NCBI GenBank assembly: GCA_016788165.1
Contig: JAEUTH010000042.1
Location: 1-64,000 of the forward strand
DNA from: Bacteroidia bacterium
Lineage (GTDB): Bacteria; Bacteroidota; Bacteroidia; AKYH767-A; OLB10
Length of the DNA: 64,000 nt
Direction: 5' to 3'
Under the pieces are notes generated by a model, which saw nothing but the letters and a program-made list of their open reading frames with translations, was not told the origin of the DNA and did not search any database. The translations under genes and the position numbers were made by a program. Positions 7,851-17,545 of the stretch are shown in pieces (position 1 is the stretch's first letter; every line of letters begins with the position of its first letter).

Positions 7851-9344
7851 ATGAAAAAAATAATTTTATCCTTAATAGCCTTTATCTATATGTTTGCTTT
7901 AAACAGCAAAGCCCAGTTTGCCCCTGCTACCATTGTTGCCAACAATGCACAGCCTTCTTATGGACCATTTATACTTACCAATTGCGATATGCTAACAGGC
8001 TTAAACACTTTAAGTAACACACGTATTTCTGTTATAGTGATGACTGATGGGGTAGCTGGTACATTATTTAGTGAAGCTGTTAATGCAACAACCGGTAATC
8101 TACTTGGCACAAATATTATCAATCTTGCTGATACCGATGCAACATTTGCCGATGTATGTTTGGTTGCCCGTGCTAACAGTGTGTATGCCTTAGTACTTTA
8201 TAAAAAAGCCAGTAACGGACATACCGTTTTACAAACTTTTTTGTGGCATGCGCCTACATATTCATTTACAGATGTACAAACACAAACACTTGATACCGAC
8301 CCTATGGATGAAATGGGGCATATTGATAGCGACACAAACGATTATTGGGTGGCTACCTGGAGTACCGTTGGCACCCAAACCATTAAAACGTGTGTAGGCC
8401 GCACCAATAGCACCGGGCCGTTCATTGTAAATAATTGTAGTAATGTAGAATTAGATTATCCAAATAATATAGGCGCAATTGGTGATTTACGCAACCCTGA
8501 TGTAGCCATTTATAGCAACTCAAACGTTACACCATCGGTTACCACAATTTATTATACTTATACTGCTGCTGGCGACAGAAAAGTAGTGGTACAGGATTAT
8601 AAAATTGTGGGTAATATTAATAATAGTTTTACTGCAATTTGCGATGGCAATAATGGCAGTTTGCCAGCAGCCAATGTGGATGTAATTGATGAGCTTACTG
8701 CCCCACCTCCTCCATTAAACAATGGCTTTGCAGGGGTACGTATTGCCTGCCACCGCGAAGATAACGATGTCAACATATTGCAAGAAGGCTTTATTATAGT
8801 ATATCAACGAATTGGTATTGTTGCCGTTAGCCCAACCCTGCAACAAACGCATGAAGTTTTAGGTCGTGCTTTTTTTTGCTCTTCAAATTCAGCTTGCAAA
8901 TACTTTCCTCCATTAAATAATCCTGCTAATAATTATTGCAACGGAAGTTTACAATTCCAAGGCGTTAACCCAACGCAAACCTTACCAGACATTAACAGTG
9001 TGATGGAGGAAAACAAACTACCACAAATTACTTTAGACCGATTTACCGGTACATTCGACTCAAACCCCAATGCCGATGGCAATACAGCCATATTAACCTG
9101 GAATTACTATGATGGAACCACTTATAAACACAGGCCCGTTATGCTCTATATCAATATCCAAACAGGTTTACCACAGGTGACGCCTAATTTTACGCCTACA
9201 TCTCAGGCTAATTTGTACTTGTTTAATAATGTTTCTACAACTAACGATAATCAAATTGCCGTATCGGTATGTTCCGAAACGGGTAATACCCGTCATATTT
9301 TATATGCCTGGGTGGATGATGCCAATAATATTGTAAAATATTAA
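7851..9344 (+). CDS. Secreted protein, cut before its T9SS domain
   Basis: A 497-aa protein with a clear signal peptide (MKKIILSLIAFIYMFALNSKAQ). The body is beta-rich, with no domain that I can name. It has segments such as WHAPTYSFTDVQTQTLDTDP, DSDTNDYWVATWSTVGTQT and DNQIAVSVCSETGNTRHILY that recall a propeller of sequence-diverse blades. It ends at an in-frame TAA (9342-9344) after NNIVKY. The same frame then continues without another stop through 9635 and encodes a T9SS-like C-terminal domain. So this is either a gene broken by one nonsense change, a base-calling error, or a case of stop read-through. If read through, the product would be 594 aa. The gene at 9637 follows one base after the continued frame. 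Confidence 0.75.
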   Translation: MKKIILSLIAFIYMFALNSKAQFAPATIVANNAQPSYGPFILTNCDMLTGLNTLSNTRISVIVMTDGVAGTLFSEAVNATTGNLLGTNIINLADTDATFADVCLVARANSVYALVLYKKASNGHTVLQTFLWHAPTYSFTDVQTQTLDTDPMDEMGHIDSDTNDYWVATWSTVGTQTIKTCVGRTNSTGPFIVNNCSNVELDYPNNIGAIGDLRNPDVAIYSNSNVTPSVTTIYYTYTAAGDRKVVVQDYKIVGNINNSFTAICDGNNGSLPAANVDVIDELTAPPPPLNNGFAGVRIACHREDNDVNILQEGFIIVYQRIGIVAVSPTLQQTHEVLGRAFFCSSNSACKYFPPLNNPANNYCNGSLQFQGVNPTQTLPDINSVMEENKLPQITLDRFTGTFDSNPNADGNTAILTWNYYDGTTYKHRPVMLYINIQTGLPQVTPNFTPTSQANLYLFNNVSTTNDNQIAVSVCSETGNTRHILYAWVDDANNIVKY

Positions 9345-9635
9345 CACGTAAATACCGGTTTTATTATGCGTAATGGTACACCTGCACAGGTAGTAACACA
9401 AGCACTGTTTTATGAAGACTTATTACACACAGGATTGCAATTACCCAATGAAGATAATATGCACTTAACATTAATGCATTACAACGGCCAGCAATTATTA
9501 AACGTAAAAGGTAACAGCGATAAGTTAAATCAAATTTTACTAAGCCAGTATGATAAAGCAGCACCGGGTTTATTAATTTTAACGCTAAACACAGCAAAAC
9601 AAACATTTATTTTCAAACTACTTAAAACCCAATAA
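9345..9635 (+). pseudogene. Detached T9SS sorting domain of the preceding gene
   Basis: This stretch is in the same frame as the gene at 7851, directly after its TAA. An ATG at 9366 would allow an 89-aa product, but that product would have no signal peptide. The sequence has T9SS type A features: MHLTLMHYNGQQLLNVKG (the 'vxIyDxxGkxv' strand) followed by KAAPGLLILTLNTAK and the final FKLLKTQ ('GlYilri...fkvvK'). The usual YPNP motif is replaced by LFYEDLLHTGL. A sorting domain without an export signal should be useless on its own, so I read it as the severed 3' end of the upstream gene. It ends one base before the ATG of the next gene. Confidence 0.7.
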
Positions 9636-9636
9636 A

Positions 9637-11304
9637 ATGAAACAATTAATAATATTAATGCTGTGCCTGCCTTTTGCATTAAGCGGCCAGGGCATTATTA
9701 CCGATTGGCAAAGAAGTGTTGGGGGTTATGCTAATGAATCACCTGGTATTTGGGGTAGCCATTTTATTTGTCATGGTCCTGATAAATCATGGATATTAGG
9801 TGTATGTAGCAGCAGTGGTGTGGGTGGCGATAAAAGCCAGCCACCTTGTAATGACCAAGGTAATGCCAACGACTTTTGGCAAATAAAATTCGACTCCACA
9901 GGCCAAAAAGTATGGGATTATAAATATGGTAGCTTAGATTTTGATGAGGGCAATTGCATTATAGCAACCAACGATGGCGGTTATTTATTAGCCGGGCGCT
10001 CCTTTGGTGAAGATTGCGATAAAACACAAAGTGCTTATGGCATGGATTATTGGATGGTGAAAACCGATAGCATGGGTTTGTTTCAATGGAATAAACGTTT
10101 TGGTGGCCAGGGGGGGGATGCCGGTTTTGGGGTTTTACAAAGTGCCGATGGCGGCTTTTACTTTTGGGGTTTATCGCAAAGCGGCATTGGCCAGCAAGTA
10201 ACCGATACCAATCATGGTGGTTTTTACGAAGCCTGGTTGGTACGTACCGATGTTAATGGCAATAAATTATGGGATGTAATGCTGGGCAGTATGTTTGAAG
10301 ATGTTTTAAATGGTGCCGTTACCTTGGCCGATAACAGTATTATATTGGTAGGTAGTACCAATGCCGATGGGCCAGATGGTACGGTAAGCCAACCCAATAA
10401 AGGGCCAACATTTACTGAAGACGTATGGATAGTAAAAGTAAATGCTATGGGCCAGATTTTATGGGACAGACGATATGGTGGCATGGGAAACGATGGTGCT
10501 AATGACATTTGTTTGGCGCCCGATAGCGGTTTTTACGTGGTTGGTACTGTTCATAGAGACAGTAAACTACCAGATGTTGCTGATACTACAGATAAGGGAC
10601 TAAATGCGGTTTGGTTACTGAAATTAAATAGCTTGGGTGATAAAGAATGGGATAAAAAATATGGAGGCGACAGCCTAAGTGGAGCGTTGGAAGTATTATA
10701 TTCGGTTACAACTAATACACTGGTAATTTGTGCAATAAGTATGTCGTCTGACACTTTAGATAAAACAGAACCTCATTACGGACATTACGATTTTTGGATT
10801 GTATGTACCGATACTATGGGCAATAAATTATTGGATAAAACCTATGGTGGTTACAGTCAGTTTGTTGATGAGTACAACCCTTCCTTATTAGATATGGGTA
10901 ACCACCATTACATTGTTGCAGGTGCATCGGCTACACCCATAAGCGGCAATAAAACCGTTGCCATACACGATAGTGTGGGCAATGCCACGTCCAATTACCC
11001 CGATATTTGGGTTATTGGTTTTCATTATGATAGTACGGCCACAGCCATGCAGCAGCAGCAACTTATGCCCTTGCAATTGTACCCCAACCCTGCATTGGCT
11101 TATTTGCAAATAGGTTTGCCTTTTGATATCAGCAAAGCTACCTTACTTATTACCGATATGCTGGGCCGCACGGTATGGCAACAATACCTGCCACAAGCTT
11201 ATGATGTAATTACAGTACCTACTGCTACACTTATGCCGGGTATGTATCACCTCAGCTTAACTACGGCAACACATCACACCATAAAAAAGTTTGTAAAGCA
11301 GTAA
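9637..11304 (+). CDS. Secreted repeat protein with T9SS type A domain
   Basis: A 555-aa protein starting with a signal peptide (MKQLIILMLCLPFALSGQG). About seven repeats follow, each with 'W-(K/R)-(Y/F)GG---D-(A/G)--I---DGG(Y/F)-L-G-S' and a 'DYWM/VVKTDSMG' strand, the same style as the partial gene at base 1. The C-terminus is a T9SS type A domain: LQLYPNPALAYLQI, LLITDMLGRTVWQQYL, LMPGMYHLSLTTATH and a final KKFVKQ. It lies one base after the continued frame of the preceding gene and shares its direction, so the two are probably one transcript that ends at the strong hairpin at 11331-11373. The protein is presumably surface-exposed; its binding partner is unknown. Confidence 0.88.
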   Translation: MKQLIILMLCLPFALSGQGIITDWQRSVGGYANESPGIWGSHFICHGPDKSWILGVCSSSGVGGDKSQPPCNDQGNANDFWQIKFDSTGQKVWDYKYGSLDFDEGNCIIATNDGGYLLAGRSFGEDCDKTQSAYGMDYWMVKTDSMGLFQWNKRFGGQGGDAGFGVLQSADGGFYFWGLSQSGIGQQVTDTNHGGFYEAWLVRTDVNGNKLWDVMLGSMFEDVLNGAVTLADNSIILVGSTNADGPDGTVSQPNKGPTFTEDVWIVKVNAMGQILWDRRYGGMGNDGANDICLAPDSGFYVVGTVHRDSKLPDVADTTDKGLNAVWLLKLNSLGDKEWDKKYGGDSLSGALEVLYSVTTNTLVICAISMSSDTLDKTEPHYGHYDFWIVCTDTMGNKLLDKTYGGYSQFVDEYNPSLLDMGNHHYIVAGASATPISGNKTVAIHDSVGNATSNYPDIWVIGFHYDSTATAMQQQQLMPLQLYPNPALAYLQIGLPFDISKATLLITDMLGRTVWQQYLPQAYDVITVPTATLMPGMYHLSLTTATHHTIKKFVKQ

Positions 11305-11330
11305 GCTTACGAAGTAAGATAGTTGCCTCA

Positions 11331-11373
11331 AACAAAAGCGGCTGTATCAGTAAACGATACAGCCGCTTTTGTT
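11331..11373. terminator. Bidirectional intrinsic terminator
   Basis: A perfect 18-bp inverted repeat (11331-11348 with 11356-11373) has a 7-base loop. The GC-rich core GCGGCTGTATC is flanked by A4 and T4. It lies between the converging genes that end at 11304 (+) and 11419 (-), so it can stop transcription from both sides. Confidence 0.9.
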
Positions 11374-11418
11374 TAACGTACTTTAAATAATATGCTTCAA
11401 ACCAATAACATCAAACAT

Positions 11419-12756
11419 TTAATGTGCTCCGGCCGGGAAATCGGTTTTAATGGTTTGTTTAAAATCTTCTTTACTCACCTGATCTTTTTTACCTAAGTAA
11501 GTCCACTTAATGGCTTGTGTATAAGCTTTAAATACACGGTTAACCTCGGCTAAGGTTATGGCATTTACTTTGGCTGCAAATTTTTCGTCTAACAAATAAG
11601 AGCCACAAGCTTCGGCACGGCCCAATGCAAACGATTGTGCTGCCGATGTTTCCATTTTCATGTAAGTGGTTGTAAGGTACTTTTGTTTTTTATCAATCAA
11701 TTCTTTCTCTTTAAAACCCATTTGTTTTACCGAGTCAATAACCTGTACCATTACCTGCATGGCTTCTTTGGGTTTTTGTGTGGTAATGTAAATGGTGTTA
11801 ATGGGGCTTGTAATGGCTTCGCGATTATAGCCTGCAGCAGGTGCATACGATAAACTGCGTTTGGTGCGCAACTCCACAAAGTAACGGTCGTATAAAATAT
11901 TCATACCAACCATCATGGGTATGCCGTCTTCGCTGTTATAAGCAGGTGCACTCATTATGCCCATTAAATAATTGGTTGCAATATCGCGGTCAATTACATT
12001 TTCGCTGCCTTTTGTAATAAGCAATTTGGGTTCGCTGGTTGCTGCCGTACCGGCTTGTAGTTTGCCTAAAGTAGCCATTACTTTAGCGGTTACATCGGCT
12101 TGGGTAACGTTACCTACAATTACTAAGAAACAACGTTTTTTACCAACAGTGGTTTCGAAATATTTTTTGGTTTCGGCCAGGGTTAGTTTTTCTAAACTTG
12201 TTGCCGTGCCTGCAGCAATTTTTGCATAGTTACGCATGCCAAAAGCATTTTGCATAGCCAGTTGCTCTAAATAACCATCAGGGTCGCCTTCGGTTTGGTG
12301 TGCTGCCGATATCATTTGCTCCTTAGCCAAATTAAATTCCTTTTCGTCAAATGCAGGTGTAAGTATGGCATCGGCAAATAAAGTCCACGATTTATCCCAA
12401 AACGGTTTAATACAGGTCATGTTTAAATCGCCATAATCTAAACTGCTGCTGCTGTGAAAAGTAGTGCCTATTTTTTCGGCTTCAGTTGCAAAAACTTCTT
12501 TATTCATTTTAGTGGTGCCACCATCCATAGCTACGCTAAATGCCAAGGCTTCTATGCCTTCTTTATCTTTGGCATAATTTGCAGTACCGCCTTTTACAAA
12601 TAAGCGGGCGCTAATAACATCTTTAGGTGTTGGCCTTAATATCACTTTTAAACCTGCTACATCAAAGGTTACGGTTTTTTGGCCTTGTGCAAATGTTGTT
12701 AATGTTAAGCAACTTGCTAACCCTAACATACTGAGTTGTTTTATAATATTTGTCAT
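11419..12756 (-). CDS. M16 family peptidase-like subunit lacking zinc motif
   Basis: The 445-aa product has the two-lobed M16 fold signature: an N-terminal half with VILRPTPKDVISARLFVKGG and a C-terminal half with YLMGIMSAPAYNSEDG and ELRTKRSLSYAPAAGYNR. At the place of the HxxEH zinc motif it reads GIEALAFSVA, so it cannot bind catalytic zinc. This is typical of the non-catalytic partner of bacterial M16B heterodimers. The frame is open up to 12810, but the ATG at 12756 starts directly with a good signal peptide (MTNIIKQLSMLGLASCLTLTTFAQ), so I chose it. The gene lies 25 bases behind the stop of the active M16 gene and is surely co-transcribed. The pair probably acts in the periplasm on peptides. 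Confidence 0.88.
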   Translation of the reverse strand: MTNIIKQLSMLGLASCLTLTTFAQGQKTVTFDVAGLKVILRPTPKDVISARLFVKGGTANYAKDKEGIEALAFSVAMDGGTTKMNKEVFATEAEKIGTTFHSSSSLDYGDLNMTCIKPFWDKSWTLFADAILTPAFDEKEFNLAKEQMISAAHQTEGDPDGYLEQLAMQNAFGMRNYAKIAAGTATSLEKLTLAETKKYFETTVGKKRCFLVIVGNVTQADVTAKVMATLGKLQAGTAATSEPKLLITKGSENVIDRDIATNYLMGIMSAPAYNSEDGIPMMVGMNILYDRYFVELRTKRSLSYAPAAGYNREAITSPINTIYITTQKPKEAMQVMVQVIDSVKQMGFKEKELIDKKQKYLTTTYMKMETSAAQSFALGRAEACGSYLLDEKFAAKVNAITLAEVNRVFKAYTQAIKWTYLGKKDQVSKEDFKQTIKTDFPAGAH

Positions 12757-12781
12757 TGTGAGTGGTTTTATATGTTGGTAA

Positions 12782-14155
12782 TTACTTAGCCAATGTTTCC
12801 ATTGAATCAACTTTAGCCATTGCTTTCATTTGTGGTGAAATAAGCAAACCGGTTACCGATGGTTTGCCTTTTATGTATTGCTGTACATATTTTTTAATAT
12901 CGGCACGGGTAACTTTTTTAAGGTTTGCCACATAATCCGTATAATAATTAATGCTGGCCGAAGCCCACCAAAAAGTTACTGTGTGTACAAAATCGCTGGT
13001 TTTTTCTTTGCTGTAAGTATCTTGTATAGCCAGTTGATTTTTTGCCATTTCTAATTGCTCATCGGTAAAATAATCATCGGTATCGAATAAACTTATTTGT
13101 TTTTGCAATTCCTGATAGGCTTCTTTCATTTTCATCGGATTTGGTACCAATTGTACATTGATAGGGCCTGTGTATTTACAAGTTTGATAACCAATAGCTG
13201 CCTGATAGGCCAAACCTCCATCAACCAAAGCTTTCTGAAATTTTGATGATTGTAATCCCAAAATAAATGAAAACACATCGGCAGCATAGGTGGCCGGTAA
13301 ATCATTACGTGTATCGGGGCCGTGATAACCCACTAAAATAAATGGTGCCTTGGCATTATCGTTTTCAGTAGTAAAATAAGTAGTGCCTTCTAATGGTTTA
13401 AATTCAGGTATGGGCCATTTTTCGAATGGGTTAAAAGTACTGGGTTTCCAATCGCCAAAAATTGACTTTACTTTATCAAACATGGCTGTATGTTGTACAT
13501 CACCGGCAATAACCAACATACTGTTATTAGGCCAATAATATTTATCCTGTATAACACGCATTTTTTCAGGCGTAGCCGTAAGTATAATATCATGATCGCC
13601 AATTGCATTTTTGCGCGAATAATTATCGCCCCACATGCGGTGGTTCATGGCATCAAACAAATGGAAATACGGGTTTGATTCATTACGTTGAAACTCGCCA
13701 TCTACTACCGGATTTTCTTTTTTCATTTCCGTTTCTAAAAACAAGGGATACCTGATGGCATTATTCATAAACTCCAAACCTTCGTTAACCTTGCTATTGC
13801 TCAGTGTAAAAAAGTAATTTACACGTTCATCGCTGGTAGTACCGTTAAACACAATGCCCAATTCATTTACGCGGGCTAAAAACTGCTCTTGAGATGGCAA
13901 TGCTTTATTGGCCTTAAAAAACATGTGTTCGTATAAATGCGAAAGTCCGTTATACTGTGCATCTTCTGTATAAGCACCGTTACGTACCACAATTTCTACT
14001 GTTGCTAATGGCACCGATGCATCTTCGATAACCAATACTTCCATACCGTTGTCGAGTTTGGTCATAAAAAAGTTATCGGGTAGTTTTTGCGCCTCGCTGT
14101 TTTGCGCAACAAGCGCAATACCTGCAGCTACAAGTAAGGATTTAAATTTTTGCAT
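12782..14155 (-). CDS. M16 family zinc peptidase, catalytic subunit
   Basis: A 457-aa exported protease. The signal peptide MQKFKSLLVAAGIALVAQNSEA precedes an M16 N-terminal domain with the inverted zinc motif HLYEH (His73, Glu76, His77). A downstream acidic ligand lies in the NPVVDGEFQRNESNP region. The C-terminal domain has TYFTTENDNAKAPFILVGYHG and GLAYQAAIGYQ, the latter near the usual Arg/Tyr substrate-binding site. Family knowledge: M16B enzymes degrade peptides as a catalytic/non-catalytic pair, and the inactive partner is the next gene downstream. About 300 bases of AT-rich sequence precede it, with no clear consensus promoter. Confidence 0.92.
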   Translation of the reverse strand: MQKFKSLLVAAGIALVAQNSEAQKLPDNFFMTKLDNGMEVLVIEDASVPLATVEIVVRNGAYTEDAQYNGLSHLYEHMFFKANKALPSQEQFLARVNELGIVFNGTTSDERVNYFFTLSNSKVNEGLEFMNNAIRYPLFLETEMKKENPVVDGEFQRNESNPYFHLFDAMNHRMWGDNYSRKNAIGDHDIILTATPEKMRVIQDKYYWPNNSMLVIAGDVQHTAMFDKVKSIFGDWKPSTFNPFEKWPIPEFKPLEGTTYFTTENDNAKAPFILVGYHGPDTRNDLPATYAADVFSFILGLQSSKFQKALVDGGLAYQAAIGYQTCKYTGPINVQLVPNPMKMKEAYQELQKQISLFDTDDYFTDEQLEMAKNQLAIQDTYSKEKTSDFVHTVTFWWASASINYYTDYVANLKKVTRADIKKYVQQYIKGKPSVTGLLISPQMKAMAKVDSMETLAK

Positions 14156-14463
14156 GTTTTTAGTTTTTGATGTTGTTGCGAATGAAATTAATATTAAATG
14201 GAAATAGGACGTTTAAAATTATTTTAACAGTAGATATATTAAATCGAACGATGTTACATTTTAAAAAGTTATGATTTAGTTGTGAATGAAAGCCCTTGTT
14301 AATCGCTTTCGAAATAAAACAGATGCAAATTATTACAAGTTGATGTTAATGTTTTGTTTTGTAATTTTTAGACTAATGGTGTATGGTAAAAAACAAAATT
14401 TGTTGTTCTTACATTTTTCAAAAACAATAGGCATCCATTAAATTTAACATAGAACAGCATCGC
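14156..14463. other. AT-rich divergent intergenic region
   Basis: These 308 bases between the M16 operon (-) and the sugar dehydrogenase gene (+) must hold both promoters. I found no full TAnnTTTG element on either strand, no hairpin and no coding frame. It contains many short A/T runs. Confidence 0.5.
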
Positions 14464-16341
14464 ATGAAAGCAAAACTTAAATTGATACTGACTATGGTTG
14501 TAACAACCATTTCGGCAAGGGCACAAACACCTAATATCGTACTAACTAATTTAGGCAGTGGCTTAAGCGAACCTGTTGCCGTTGTTAATGCAGGCGATAA
14601 CCGTTTGTTTGTTGTAGAGCAAGGCGGATTAATAAAAGTTTATAAAAACGGTGCTTTTTTAGCAACACCTTTTTTAAATCTCACATCTGTTGTAACCAGT
14701 ACAGGCAATGAACAAGGCTTATTGGGTATGGCTTTTAGTCCCAATTACAGTAGCAATGGTTTTTTTTATGTGAACTATACCGGTGGTAGCCCCACCAAAA
14801 CCAATGTGGTGCGTTACAGTGTTTCGGCAGCTAACCCCGATGTGGCCGATGCAGCTTCGGCACAGGTGGTATTAACACAAAATCAACCTTACAGTAATCA
14901 TAATGGTGGCAATTTGGTTTTTGGCCCCGATGGTTATTTATATATTGGCTTAGGCGATGGTGGTTCGGCTAACGACCCACAGGGTAATGGACAAAACACA
15001 CAAACGCAACTGGCAAAAATGTTACGTATAGCAGTTGACAGTGCAACCACTTATACCGTGCCTGCCGATAATCCATTTGTAGGTAATGCAGCTTTTTTGC
15101 CACAAATATGGGCTTATGGACTGCGTAACCCATGGCGTTACAGTTTCGATAGGCTTACCGGTGATTTATGGATTGCCGATGTAGGACAGGATGTGTATGA
15201 AGAAATTAATAAAGTACCGGCTGGTGTTGGCGGGCAAAACTATGGCTGGAAGTGTAAAGAAGGTTTTAGTACTTTTAGTAGCAGTGGCGTATGTGCAGGT
15301 GTTACCAACCTTACTCCTCCTATATTTGATTACACACATGGTAGTGCCGGCTGCTCGGTTACAGGTGGCTATGTTTACCGTGGCGCTATGCACAAAAATT
15401 TATATGGCAAATACATTTATGCCGATTACTGCAACAATAAAATTTATGCAATTACCACTAATGCCAATGGCACTTATACCAATGCTTTAATTAAAGATGT
15501 TGCCGGTTCGGGCATTTCGTCTTTTGGCGAGGATATGTATGGCGAATTATATGTTACCGATCGTGACAACAATAAACTTTACAGCCTAACAGATACTTCC
15601 GATTGCAGCCCGGTGGCACATATAAATACGGCCTCCATTGTATCAACTTGCGATACTACGTATGCATTTAGCACACCTTACCATCCTAATTTAGTATATC
15701 AATGGAATTTAAACGGCAATGCTATTGCCGGTGCCGATAGTGCATATTATGTAGCCATACAAAGCGGTACATACAGCGTAACAGTTGCCAATTTTATTAA
15801 TGCATGTAACAATACTTCCGACACAGTACAGCTTACTTTGGGTATAATTGTTCAGCCAACCATAACAGGGTTAGATACGCTCTATTGCAGCAATGCGGCC
15901 ACTGTTACACTCAGCGGATTTCCGGCAGGTGGTACTTTTAGTGGCAACGGTATAAATGGCAATACTTTTAATGCACAAACTGCAGGTGTTGGCAGCCACA
16001 CTATTACCTATCAATACCAACTTAATGGCTGTAATGCCAGCACACAATTATCTACTACCGTATCTACTTGCGCAGGTATCAATGAAAACCAATCTGCTAA
16101 CCTTACCGTTATACCCAATCCCAACAACGGAAGTTTTAATATTCGCTTCAATCAAAATCAAACCGAAACTATAACCGTTAGGGTTGTCGATGCATCAGGC
16201 AAAACCATTTACAAACAACAGCATCAGGTTAATGCAGGTACAGTAAACCTGCCCTTGCAAATTCAAACAAAAGCCGGTGTTTATACACTGCAAATACAAA
16301 ATAAAGCCGGCAAACAACAGTTGCCATTTATAATTGAATAG
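14464..16341 (+). CDS. Secreted PQQ-type sugar dehydrogenase with T9SS domain
   Basis: A 625-aa protein. After a signal peptide (residues 1-20, ending SARA) comes a glucose/sorbosone dehydrogenase six-bladed propeller (about 25-375). Its hallmarks are GLLGMAFSPNYSSNGFFYVN, HNGGNLVFGPDGYLYIGLGD, LRNPWRYSFDRLTGDLWIAD, VGQDVYEEIN and VTGGYVYRG. A Cys-containing Ig-like/PKD-like section follows (about 385-535), then a T9SS type A tail (VIPNPNNGSFNIRF, VRVVDASGKTIYK, KAGVYTLQIQNKAG). It would oxidise sugars or related polyols outside the cell with PQQ; the substrate and true PQQ use are unproven. Similar proteins are called Hhip-like or ASST-like. The next gene starts 69 bases on and looks functionally unrelated. 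Confidence 0.9.
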   Translation: MKAKLKLILTMVVTTISARAQTPNIVLTNLGSGLSEPVAVVNAGDNRLFVVEQGGLIKVYKNGAFLATPFLNLTSVVTSTGNEQGLLGMAFSPNYSSNGFFYVNYTGGSPTKTNVVRYSVSAANPDVADAASAQVVLTQNQPYSNHNGGNLVFGPDGYLYIGLGDGGSANDPQGNGQNTQTQLAKMLRIAVDSATTYTVPADNPFVGNAAFLPQIWAYGLRNPWRYSFDRLTGDLWIADVGQDVYEEINKVPAGVGGQNYGWKCKEGFSTFSSSGVCAGVTNLTPPIFDYTHGSAGCSVTGGYVYRGAMHKNLYGKYIYADYCNNKIYAITTNANGTYTNALIKDVAGSGISSFGEDMYGELYVTDRDNNKLYSLTDTSDCSPVAHINTASIVSTCDTTYAFSTPYHPNLVYQWNLNGNAIAGADSAYYVAIQSGTYSVTVANFINACNNTSDTVQLTLGIIVQPTITGLDTLYCSNAATVTLSGFPAGGTFSGNGINGNTFNAQTAGVGSHTITYQYQLNGCNASTQLSTTVSTCAGINENQSANLTVIPNPNNGSFNIRFNQNQTETITVRVVDASGKTIYKQQHQVNAGTVNLPLQIQTKAGVYTLQIQNKAGKQQLPFIIE

Positions 16342-16410
16342 CTGCAAACAATTACATTTTTACGGCTTTGTTAAAAATGTATTTTCACCCCCCAATAAAA
16401 ATCACGTACA

Positions 16411-17397
16411 ATGAGAGAATTAGCATTTAGAGAAGCCTTACGCGAGGCCATGTCAGAAGAAATGCGCAGAGATGCCCAGGTATTTTTAATGGGCGAAGAA
16501 GTAGCCCAATACAATGGCGCATATAAAGTAAGCCAAGGCATGTTAGACGAGTTTGGGCCAAAGCGTGTTATTGATACACCCATTGCCGAATTAGGTTTTG
16601 CCGGTATAGGCGTAGGTGCCAGCATGAATGGTTTACGGCCTATAATTGAGTTTATGACATTTAATTTTTCGCTGGTTGCTATTGACCAGGTAATAAACAG
16701 CGCTGCAAAAATGATGAGTATGAGTGGCGGCCAGTTTACATGCCCTATCGTATTCAGAGGGCCAACAGCCAGCGCAGGTATGCTAAGCTCACAACACTCG
16801 CAAGCCTTTGAAAACTGGTATGCCAACTGCCCCGGCTTAAAAGTAATTGTGCCCAGCAATCCGGCCGATGCCAAAGGATTATTAAAAAGCGCCATACGCG
16901 ATAACGACCCCGTTATTTTTATGGAAAGTGAACAGATGTACGGTGATAAAGGTTTAGTACCCGATGGCGAATACCTGATGCCCATTGGCGTTGCCGATAT
17001 TAAACGAACCGGCACCGATGTAACGTTAGTAACCTTTGGTAAAATGCTTAAAGTAGTAATGGCTGCAGCCGATGAATTGGCAAAAGATAATATCAATGCC
17101 GAGGTAATTGATTTACGTACCGTGCGCCCTATTGATTACGCAACTGTAATCAGCAGCGTTAAAAAAACCAATCGTTGTGTTTTTATTGAAGAAAGCTGGC
17201 CTTTAGGTAACATAAGCACTGAAATATGTTTTAGAGTTCAAAAAGATGCTTTCGATTATTTAGATGCGCCCATGTTACGCGTAACCGGTGGCGATGTGCC
17301 CTTGCCTTATGCACCCACATTAATAGAAGCATACTTACCCAATCCGGCCAAGGTGGTTAAAGCGGTTAAAGAAGTAATGTATTTACAAAAGGCTTAG
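16411..17397 (+). CDS. pdhB: Pyruvate dehydrogenase E1 component, beta subunit
   Basis: A 328-aa protein of the usual length for E1 beta. Visible motifs are REALREAMSEEM (N-terminus), the thiamine-diphosphate glutamate region FLMGEEVAQYNGAYKV, TPIAELGFAGIGVGASMNG, VFRGPTASAGMLSSQHSQ and, in the transketolase C-terminal domain, VIDLRTVRPIDYATVISSV and EESWPLGNISTEI. With E1 alpha it would decarboxylate pyruvate in the pyruvate dehydrogenase complex. No alpha, E2 or E3 gene lies in the window, so the complex genes are scattered, as is common in this phylum. A branched-chain 2-oxoacid E1 beta is possible, but the FTCPIVFRGP and SEQMYGDKG segments favour pyruvate. Confidence 0.9.
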   Translation: MRELAFREALREAMSEEMRRDAQVFLMGEEVAQYNGAYKVSQGMLDEFGPKRVIDTPIAELGFAGIGVGASMNGLRPIIEFMTFNFSLVAIDQVINSAAKMMSMSGGQFTCPIVFRGPTASAGMLSSQHSQAFENWYANCPGLKVIVPSNPADAKGLLKSAIRDNDPVIFMESEQMYGDKGLVPDGEYLMPIGVADIKRTGTDVTLVTFGKMLKVVMAAADELAKDNINAEVIDLRTVRPIDYATVISSVKKTNRCVFIEESWPLGNISTEICFRVQKDAFDYLDAPMLRVTGGDVPLPYAPTLIEAYLPNPAKVVKAVKEVMYLQKA

Positions 17398-17545
17398 TTG
17401 GTTGCTTAGCTGCAATAGTTTTTTATACATTATCAATTAAAATTGTTGTGAGCATAAAAACAACGCACAGCTTTAAAAATTCGTTTCGTGTTTAGCCTAC
17501 ACCGGTTACATTGCATACCAAGCATTTTAGTAATAAATCATTTTT

